48,840 nt of DNA from Deltaproteobacteria bacterium (GTDB taxonomy: Bacteria; Desulfobacterota; GWC2-55-46; JADFVP01): NCBI GenBank assembly GCA_024275045.1, contig JAJRZX010000086.1, positions 1 through 48,840 on the forward strand. The letters run 5' to 3'. Below, piece after piece: positions 43,382 to 48,840 of the stretch; position 1 is the stretch's first letter, and the number at the start of each line of letters is the position of its first letter. The notes below the pieces were generated by a model that was not told where the DNA came from, searched no databases, and saw only the letters and a list, made by a program, of their open reading frames with translations. A program made the position numbers and the translations under genes.

Positions 43382-44542
43382 TTACCTTGAGGCCAGCCAC
43401 TTCACAGGGTCCTGCGGCACCCCTTTTTTACGTATCTCAAAGTACAACCCCGACTCGCTGTACGGCCCGGTCTCTCCAACAAGGGCTACGACCTCGCCCT
43501 TTGCCACCATATCACCGCGGTTTTTCAGTACCTTATCAAGGTACGCAAAGAGGGTGTAAAACCCGCCTCCATGGTCAAGTATAACAAGTTGGCCGTACCC
43601 CTTCAACCACCCCGTGTAGATAACCTGCCCGTCATAAACGCTCTTTACGGACTTGCCAAGGGGAGCGCTGATTATTATACCCTTATTAAAGGTAATTGTC
43701 TTGAATTTCGGGTGCCTCACCTTGCCGTAACGGGACCTGATATGACCGGAGACAGGCATCATAAGCCTTCCCTTCATGGCCCCAAAACCGCTGTAGCTGC
43801 GACCCGTGTCCTTATCAAGCCTGGATATAAGCCCCGAGAGCTCTCTTGCCGCCTCCTCAAGCTCCTTTAATACCTTGAGCCCCCTGTCTTTTTCCTTCCT
43901 CACCCTGGCAAGAAGTATAACCTTATCACTCTTTAGAGACTTTTGCTCAGCCTTTTTGGAGATAATCCGCTTCGTGGCCTTATCAAGGCCTGCTTTGAGC
44001 GCAAGCAGCCTTTTTTTCTCCTCTGATGCAGACTTTTGCTTTGCCTCGAACCCGGCAAGCATGGCGCTGTCATAATCCGTAATAACGGTCATGTACTTAT
44101 GGCGCCGTGCGATATCAATGGGGTCGCCCACACCGGGCGAGAAGGCCATCGTAAGTATCTCGCCGCTACGCATCTTGTACATGGCCCGAAGCCTCTCTGC
44201 AATGGCAGCGCGCATGGCCTCAGTCTCTCTCTCAAGAGACCTTAGCCGCTTATCAGCGGCCTTTATCTTTACCTGAAGCTTTTTCTTTGATCTCTTTAAC
44301 CTTGCAAACTCCTTACCTGTCTTTATGATTTTCTTATTCAGGTCATTAATGGTAAAGAGAATGGAGCTCTCTTTTCTAAGTATCTTCCTTACCTTATGGC
44401 GTTCTTTACCAAGCTGTTTCTTTACATCCGCAAGTTTTTTGCTGTCTTTTGCCGCTTGCGCCGCATAAGCAGGCAGTATGGTATAGATAAAAAGGGCCGC
44501 TATAAGCAGCGCAAAAACTTTTTTCACCCCGGCGCCTCTCAT
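43382..44542 (-). CDS. envC: EnvC-type murein hydrolase activator
   Basis: 386 aa. Signal peptide (about 1-28), long coiled coil (about 30-255), C-terminal M23/LytM-type domain about 275-385. The catalytic metal ligands of active LytM look lost: NKGIII stands where HxGID should be and LFAYLDK where HAHL should be. So it should act as an activator of amidases, as E. coli EnvC does, and not as a peptidase. Its ATG overlaps the ftsX stop by 4 bp (ATGA), which links it to FtsEX as in other bacteria. Confidence 0.88.
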   Translation of the reverse strand: MRGAGVKKVFALLIAALFIYTILPAYAAQAAKDSKKLADVKKQLGKERHKVRKILRKESSILFTINDLNKKIIKTGKEFARLKRSKKKLQVKIKAADKRLRSLERETEAMRAAIAERLRAMYKMRSGEILTMAFSPGVGDPIDIARRHKYMTVITDYDSAMLAGFEAKQKSASEEKKRLLALKAGLDKATKRIISKKAEQKSLKSDKVILLARVRKEKDRGLKVLKELEEAARELSGLISRLDKDTGRSYSGFGAMKGRLMMPVSGHIRSRYGKVRHPKFKTITFNKGIIISAPLGKSVKSVYDGQVIYTGWLKGYGQLVILDHGGGFYTLFAYLDKVLKNRGDMVAKGEVVALVGETGPYSESGLYFEIRKKGVPQDPVKWLASR

Positions 44543-45435
44543 GCCTTTAAGAACCTTCCCGTGGAGATAATGCTTCCAAGAGCCCCTATGAGCGTACCAA
44601 GCACTGTGGTAAGGGCGAAGATAACAGGTACGGAGAGAGGCATATCAAGTACAAAAGCAAGGTAATCCGGGACATTGTAACGCAGAAGCAGTATTACGGC
44701 AAAGACCAGAACCGATGCAAAGACGCCGCCAACCGCGCCCTCAATAAGCCCCTCTATAAGAAAGGGCAGGCTTATGAACGTATCAGAGGCACCCACAAGC
44801 CTCAGAACCTCTATCTCCTCACGTCTCGCGTATACAGTGAGCCTGATGGTATTGGTTATAACAAATACCGCCGCCGCGCCAAGCACGGCCCCTATAACAA
44901 CGGCCGTTAACTCAAAGAACTTGAAGATGCCGTAAAACTTCCGTGCCCACTCCTGACTATACTGCATCTCATCAACCCATGGCAGTGACTTTATTCGTTT
45001 TACTACCTTGAGTATCTGTTCAGGGTCCATGGTCTCGCCTCTAAGCCTTATCTCAAAAGAGGCGGGGAGAATGCCCTTGTCCATGCCCTCAAGTATGCCT
45101 GAGTGTCCCTTTAGCCCCTTTTTAAGCTCTGCCATGGCCTCTGCCTTTGATACGTAAGAGACCCCCTTAACGCCCTTAATACGCATGAGCTGCTTTTGCA
45201 GTCCCTTTATATCACGGGCATGGGCAGAGTCTTTTATATAGGCTACGGCATAGGTGTTATCACCCCAGGTACCAAAGAGGGTGCCCATGTTGATGAAGAC
45301 TATAAAAAAAAAGGTGCATATGGCAAGTGAGAAGGCAAGGGTAAGGGCGGTAAGGATACTTGTGGCCAGGTTGCCCCTGATGGCGGCAATGGCGTCAGAG
45401 AGAAAAAAACGAAGGCTCTTGGCACTCATACTCAT
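44539..45435 (-). CDS. ftsX: cell division protein FtsX
   Basis: 298 aa. A short cytosolic N-terminus, helix 1 at about 22-45, a periplasmic loop of about 110-120 residues (the EnvC-binding region) and three more helices (about 175-200, 225-250, 270-292). Four-helix FtsX topology. With FtsE it uses ATP to activate the amidase activator EnvC at the septum. It starts inside the 3' end of ftsE (4-bp ATGA overlap at 45432-45435). The ATG at 45429 is an alternative. Confidence 0.93.
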   Translation of the reverse strand: MSMSAKSLRFFLSDAIAAIRGNLATSILTALTLAFSLAICTFFFIVFINMGTLFGTWGDNTYAVAYIKDSAHARDIKGLQKQLMRIKGVKGVSYVSKAEAMAELKKGLKGHSGILEGMDKGILPASFEIRLRGETMDPEQILKVVKRIKSLPWVDEMQYSQEWARKFYGIFKFFELTAVVIGAVLGAAAVFVITNTIRLTVYARREEIEVLRLVGASDTFISLPFLIEGLIEGAVGGVFASVLVFAVILLLRYNVPDYLAFVLDMPLSVPVIFALTTVLGTLIGALGSIISTGRFLKA

Positions 45436-46085
45436 GAGACTAACCTGCCTGAGTCCAGTCTTATTACCCTGCTCCCGAATTTTCTAACAATTTCCATATC
45501 ATGGCTTGCTATCACTACAGTAGTACCCCTGTTATTTACATCCCTGAAGAGCTCTATGGTCTCAAGGGAGAGCTTACGGTCAAGGTTGCCCGTGGGCTCA
45601 TCGGCAAGAATTATAGTGGGTTCCTTAACAAGGGCCCTTGCGATGGCCACGCGCTGCTGTTCGCCTCCGGAGAGCGAGAGGGGTTTGAAGTTTATCCTGT
45701 GCTGCAGCTTCAGGTAACTCAGTATCCTTAAGACCCTGTTTTTTATCTCTCTCTTGCCAACACCCATGACAACGAGAGAGATGGCCACGTTATCAAAGAC
45801 CGTCTTTGCTGGCAGCAGCTTAAAGTCCTGAAAAACAAAGCCCATACTCCTTCTAAGGTGAGGTATCTCCTGACGTGGGATTCTTGAGTAATTTCTGCCG
45901 TCGATTATTATCTGGCCGTCAGTGGGGTTTTCCGCACCGAACATTACCTTTAAGAGAGTGGATTTACCAGCGCCGCTGGGGCCTGTGACAAAGAGAAACT
46001 CGCCTTTTTTTATCTTAAGGGTAATATCCTTAAGGGCCAGCGAATCATTGCCAAAGGCTTTTGATACATGAAAGAGGTTTATCAT
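45432..46085 (-). CDS. ftsE: cell division ATP-binding protein FtsE
   Basis: 217 aa, standard. Walker [13 protein letters not shown] (36-47), Q-loop FQDFKLLP, signature [15 protein letters not shown], Walker [12 protein letters not shown] and the switch His in ASHDMEIV. Partner of FtsX. It opens the division operon and is preceded by a good promoter at 46233-46205 with a 113-nt leader; the ATG has no SD visible. Identity is firm. Confidence 0.95.
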   Translation of the reverse strand: MINLFHVSKAFGNDSLALKDITLKIKKGEFLFVTGPSGAGKSTLLKVMFGAENPTDGQIIIDGRNYSRIPRQEIPHLRRSMGFVFQDFKLLPAKTVFDNVAISLVVMGVGKREIKNRVLRILSYLKLQHRINFKPLSLSGGEQQRVAIARALVKEPTIILADEPTGNLDRKLSLETIELFRDVNNRGTTVVIASHDMEIVRKFGSRVIRLDSGRLVS

Positions 46086-46204
46086 ATGAGCAGTGGTCTC
46101 ATCTGCGATCCGGATGAGTATGTTTTTGAGTTTGGATTAAGATAATCCCGAGGGGAGTACTGGCACTAAAAAATATTTAGTTTTTAAACAGATATACAGC
46201 GGAT

Positions 46205-46233
46205 ATTATCCCAGTTGCTTTAATTCTTGTCAA
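46205..46233 (-). promoter_or_regulatory. promoter of the ftsEX-envC-ctpA operon
   Basis: Minus strand TTGACA (46233-46228), 17-bp spacer, GATAAT (46210-46205). Leader about 113 nt, including a small ACTAAA/TTTAGT hairpin near 46170. Confidence 0.65.
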
Positions 46234-46282
46234 GGTCTAATAGGGCTGTAAAGAGCTCCGTGGAGCAAGAGCGTGCAAAGCA

Positions 46283-46310
46283 AAAGGGGCTGCCCTGAGG
46301 CAGCCCCTTT
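46283..46310 (-). terminator. intrinsic terminator after tRNA-Asp
   Basis: Perfect 12-bp stem AAAGGGGCTGCC/GGCAGCCCCTTT with a four-base loop. On the minus strand it is followed by one more T of a TTTT run. It lies 10 bp after the tRNA-Asp CCA. Confidence 0.85.
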
Positions 46311-46319
46311 ACATAAAAA

Positions 46320-46396
46320 TGGCGGGGCCGACGGGACTCGAACCCGCGCCCTCTGGCTTGACAGGCCAGCGTTATAACCAACTTAACTACGGCCCC
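46320..46396 (-). tRNA. tRNA-Asp (GTC)
   Basis: 77 nt including an encoded CCA. Acceptor stem GGGGCCG/CGGCCCC with G discriminator, anticodon loop CTGTCAA (GTC), T-loop GGTTCGAGTC. D-arm and variable loop normal. Confidence 0.95.
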
Positions 46397-46579
46397 GCAT
46401 CTGTCTGTGTCTGAAGATAAGACCATGATGCAAAAAGCAGGATTATCCCTGCCCCACACACGTCTCTGCCGTAAGAACCCTCGGCCGATAAACACGGCCG
46501 CAGGCGCCATGGCACCTCAGGACACATTAAAACCAAGGTAAATCAAGTAATTACCGGGTAAAAAATATCATCAAAAAAA
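46397..46579. other. spacer between tRNA-Asp and tRNA-Val
   Basis: 183 bp, no open frame above chance. The open frame 46220-46510 covers the tRNA and is not a gene. Confidence 0.5.
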
Positions 46580-46655
46580 TGGTGGGCGGAACAGGGCTCG
46601 AACCTGTGACATCAGCCTTGTAAGGGCTGCGCTCTACCAACTGAGCTACCCGCCC
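46580..46655 (-). tRNA. tRNA-Val (TAC)
   Basis: 76 nt with encoded CCA. Acceptor stem GGGCGGG, D-arm AGCTCAGTTGGTAGAGC, anticodon loop CTTACAA (TAC), T-loop GGTTCGAGCCC. First of the tRNA-Val/tRNA-Asp unit. Confidence 0.95.
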
Positions 46656-46925
46656 CTGATACTACCCGAGACTTCACTAAAAAAACAGGTTATCAGGATA
46701 AAACAAGCACCCCGCTACCCCGGCACCCCGGTACCTGAACAAACCTTAAAAACAGGAACTACACCCCATAAAGGCACTACGGCCTGAATAAGCCTTGCGG
46801 TACACTGCCGCCACTCCCTGCTGCAAAAAACTCATCAGAGGGTCAAGCCCTATTCAGAGAGGGCTGTGTGCTAAACAGCTCTATTATTTAACAAGTTTTA
46901 AAGGGATTGTCAAGCCTTTGGAGCT
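46656..46925. other. intergenic region between lon and the tRNA pair
   Basis: 270 bp. Next to lon is the promoter at 46913-46885, and in the middle the C-rich repeat-like run CCCCGCTACCCCGGCACCCCGG (about 46712-46732). No open frame or further RNA gene recognised. Confidence 0.5.
46885..46913 (-). promoter_or_regulatory. promoter between lon and the tRNAs
   Basis: Minus strand TTGACA (46913-46908), 17-bp spacer, TAAATA (46890-46885; the context TAAATAATAG is AT-rich). It starts 12 bp after the lon stop codon and points towards tRNA-Val, 230 nt downstream. Confidence 0.45.
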
Positions 46926-48840
46926 CTAATGCCTGATTGTATCGCCGTTTGTATCAAGCGTGCTTTTCTCGGCGAGCTTCTCGGCAATATCCGCGGCACC
47001 CTGGAAGATCTCTTCCCTCTTGTTTACCTTCAGGGCCGCGATGAGCACCTTATCCATATGGTCTACAAGCACAGGTGTTATCTTTTTAAGTATCTGCGCC
47101 GGTATATCCTTAAGATCTTTCTCGTTATCAGCAGGGATAAGCACTGTCTCAAGCCCGGCTCTGTGGGCGGCAAGAAGTTTTTCCTTAAGCCCGCCTATTG
47201 GCAGAACCTTGCCGCGAAGCGTTATCTCACCAGTCATGGCTACACCCTTACGCACAGGTATCTTCAAGAGTGCCGAGGCAATAGCCGTTGCCATGGTAAT
47301 ACCGGCAGAGGGGCCGTCTTTTGGTATAGCGCCCTCAGGCACATGGATATGGATATCAAGTTTCTGATAAAAATCCATATCAAGGCCAAGCTCACCTGCT
47401 CTGCTTCTTATATAAGTCATAGCGGCCTGGGCAGACTCCTGCATCACGTCTCCCAGCTTACCCGTTATAATCAGTTTGCCCTTACCCGGCACAATGGCCA
47501 CCTCTATGGCAAGGAGCTCTCCGCCCACCTCTGTCCAGGCAAGCCCCGTGGCAACGCCTATCTCGTCCTTCTCTCCTATGGTGCCGTATCTGTACTGCGG
47601 CACCCCGAGGAATTTGGCGAGCCTGCGGGACCCTATGCGCACCTCCGTGTCTTTACCCTTCTCAAGGATGATACGAGCTGATTTTCTGCATATGGCCGCG
47701 ATCTTTCTCTCAAGGTTTCTCACGCCCGCCTCTTTGGTATATCGCCTGATGATGGTAAAGAGGGCGTTTTTATTAAGCTCAACATTTTTAGCGGCAAGAC
47801 CGTGGGCCTTGAGCTGTTTCTTTATGAGGAATTTTTCGGCTATGTGAAGTTTCTCAAGCTCCGTGTAGCCGGGTATCCTTATAATCTCCATCCTGTCAAG
47901 CAGCGGGTAAGGTATGCCCTGCATGGAGTTGGCCGTTGTGATGAACATTATCTCCGAGAGATCATAATCGCAGTCAAGATAATGGTCGTTAAAGGCATGG
48001 TTCTGCTCCGGGTCAAGGACCTCAAGGAGGGCGCTTGCCGGGTCGCCTCTAAAATCGTTACTCATCTTATCAACCTCGTCAAGGAGGAAGACGGGGTTAT
48101 TGGATGTGGCCTTTTTAAGAGACTGGATAAGCTTACCGGGCATGGAACCTATATAGGTACGCCTGTGCCCGCGTATCTCAGCCTCGTCCTTTACGCCGCC
48201 AAGGGATAAGCGCACAAAGGGTCTGCCCGTAGCCCGCGCTATGGACTTGGCAAGGCTTGTCTTGCCAACTCCGGGTGGGCCTACAAGGCAGAGAATGGGG
48301 CCTTTCATCTTTTTCACAAGGCCGCGCACCGCCAGGTACTCGAGTATCCTCTCCTTAACCTGCTTAAGCCCGTAGTGGTCCTCATCAAGTATGGCCTCGG
48401 CCTCGGCAAGGTCTTTTTTCTCTTCTTTAATCTCACCCCATGGCAGGGCCAGCATCCAGTCAATATAATTACGCGAGACCGTGGCCTCGGCGGACATGGG
48501 GTTCATGAGCTTTAATTTCTTTATCTCCTGCTTGACCTTCTTTGCGGCCTCTTTGGAGAGTTTTTTCTTCTTAAGCCCCTCCTCGAACTCCTGCATCTCG
48601 CTCTTGAGCTCGTCCTTATCGCCAAGTTCTTTCTGTATGGCCTTCATCTGCTCGCTGAGATAGTACTCCTTCTGGGTCTTCTCCATCTGGCGTTTCACAC
48701 TGTGGCGTATCTTCTGCTCTACCTGCAGGACCTCTATCTCGCTCTCCATGATGCTGTATAGACGCTCGAGCCTCATGGTGGGGTTCTGCAGATCAAGTAG
48801 GGCCTGCTTTTCTTCAAGCTTTACCGTAAGGTGAGAAGCA
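46926..48840 (-). CDS. lon: ATP-dependent protease Lon, 5' end outside the window
   Basis: About 638 residues visible; the N-terminal LAN domain is beyond the right edge. Frame stays open to 48840 (reading [16 protein letters not shown] at the edge). Coiled helical part, then AAA+ module with Walker [19 protein letters not shown] and Walker B FLLDEVDK, then the protease domain with the Ser of [12 protein letters not shown] and Lys of [14 protein letters not shown]. Degrades damaged and regulatory proteins in the cytosol. Ends in TAG at 46926. No standard terminator follows; a promoter for the tRNA unit does. Confidence 0.97.
   Translation of the reverse strand, partial: ASHLTVKLEEKQALLDLQNPTMRLERLYSIMESEIEVLQVEQKIRHSVKRQMEKTQKEYYLSEQMKAIQKELGDKDELKSEMQEFEEGLKKKKLSKEAAKKVKQEIKKLKLMNPMSAEATVSRNYIDWMLALPWGEIKEEKKDLAEAEAILDEDHYGLKQVKERILEYLAVRGLVKKMKGPILCLVGPPGVGKTSLAKSIARATGRPFVRLSLGGVKDEAEIRGHRRTYIGSMPGKLIQSLKKATSNNPVFLLDEVDKMSNDFRGDPASALLEVLDPEQNHAFNDHYLDCDYDLSEIMFITTANSMQGIPYPLLDRMEIIRIPGYTELEKLHIAEKFLIKKQLKAHGLAAKNVELNKNALFTIIRRYTKEAGVRNLERKIAAICRKSARIILEKGKDTEVRIGSRRLAKFLGVPQYRYGTIGEKDEIGVATGLAWTEVGGELLAIEVAIVPGKGKLIITGKLGDVMQESAQAAMTYIRSRAGELGLDMDFYQKLDIHIHVPEGAIPKDGPSAGITMATAIASALLKIPVRKGVAMTGEITLRGKVLPIGGLKEKLLAAHRAGLETVLIPADNEKDLKDIPAQILKKITPVLVDHMDKVLIAALKVNKREEIFQGAADIAEKLAEKSTLDTNGDTIRH

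Noticed and set aside
46220-46510. 96-codon minus-strand frame
   Set aside because: Covers tRNA-Asp and its terminator, so it cannot be a gene.
46929-47681. 250-codon plus-strand frame
   Set aside because: Antisense to lon; no SD or recognisable protein.
1-48840. CRISPR array, prophage or transposase genes
   Set aside because: I saw no spaced direct repeats of 25-40 bp, no cas, integrase, transposase or structural phage motifs. The only repeats are the 84-bp element, the SBBP units and short palindromes.

Overview
The window is an ordinary Gram-negative chromosomal segment, dense with housekeeping genes and without phage, plasmid, CRISPR or insertion-sequence genes. The gene set (split FtsE/FtsX/EnvC/CtpA envelope operon, a LapA-LapB type protein, folate-dependent TrmFO, NfnAB transhydrogenase, a phosphofructokinase with pyrophosphate-type residues, HD-GYP signalling, SBBP-repeat surface protein, RsfS-RlmH-GpmI cluster) fits an anaerobic or facultative lineage such as Nitrospirota or the former Deltaproteobacteria. 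I cannot place it more precisely from sequence alone.

Layout. 1-2447 (-): 3'-truncated secreted beta-propeller (SBBP repeat) protein. 2747-7874 (+): nadD, rsfS (with an in-frame TAA where the family usually has Glu), a degenerate interval, rlmH, a LapA-LapB fusion, gpmI and a tiny zinc-ribbon protein. 7901-8165: three 84-bp tandem repeats ending in a perfect inverted repeat; a related copy lies at 31815-31905. 8137-9989 (-): frameshifted GH15 glucoamylase/trehalase-like gene. 10302-12360 (+): UDP-glucuronate epimerase-like gene and a YhaM-like HD nuclease. 12454-12597 (-): small Cys-rich protein. 12864-15428 (+): membrane-spermidine-synthase fusion. 15581-22209 (-): YjdF/DUF2238-type membrane protein, cutA, Mut7-C protein, phosphofructokinase, sensor kinase, Crp/Fnr regulator, radA. 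22397-25339 (+): a two-gene unit (HEAT-repeat protein plus HD-GYP protein) sharing an N-terminal module, driven from a strong promoter that overlaps a perfect 22-bp palindrome. 25591-27503 (-): HEAT protein and trmFO. 27621-28684 (+): acylphosphatase and a lipoprotein. 28753-36613 (-): small membrane protein, rsmI, ABC-2 exporter, arsC-phoB-phoR, nfnAB. 36786-40833 (-): tlyA, dxs, ispA, cold-shock gene. 41042-46085 (-): divergent polysaccharide deacetylase, ctpA, envC, ftsX, ftsE. 46320-46655 (-): tRNA-Asp and tRNA-Val. 46926-48840 (-): lon, cut by the window edge.

How the genes work together. Several groups are functional units: ftsE-ftsX-envC-ctpA-deacetylase for septal peptidoglycan splitting; dxs plus ispA for isoprenoid precursors (non-mevalonate route); nfnA-nfnB for ferredoxin/NAD(P)H electron bifurcation; arsC-phoB-phoR for arsenate/phosphate response; nadD-rsfS-rlmH for NAD synthesis and ribosome maturation. 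The most interesting items are the HEAT/HD-GYP pair with its palindromic operator-like site, the terminator-like hairpin in the long cold-shock mRNA leader, the dispersed 84-bp repeat with its perfect inverted repeat, the two disrupted genes (rsfS and GH15), and the degraded coding remnant between rsfS and rlmH.
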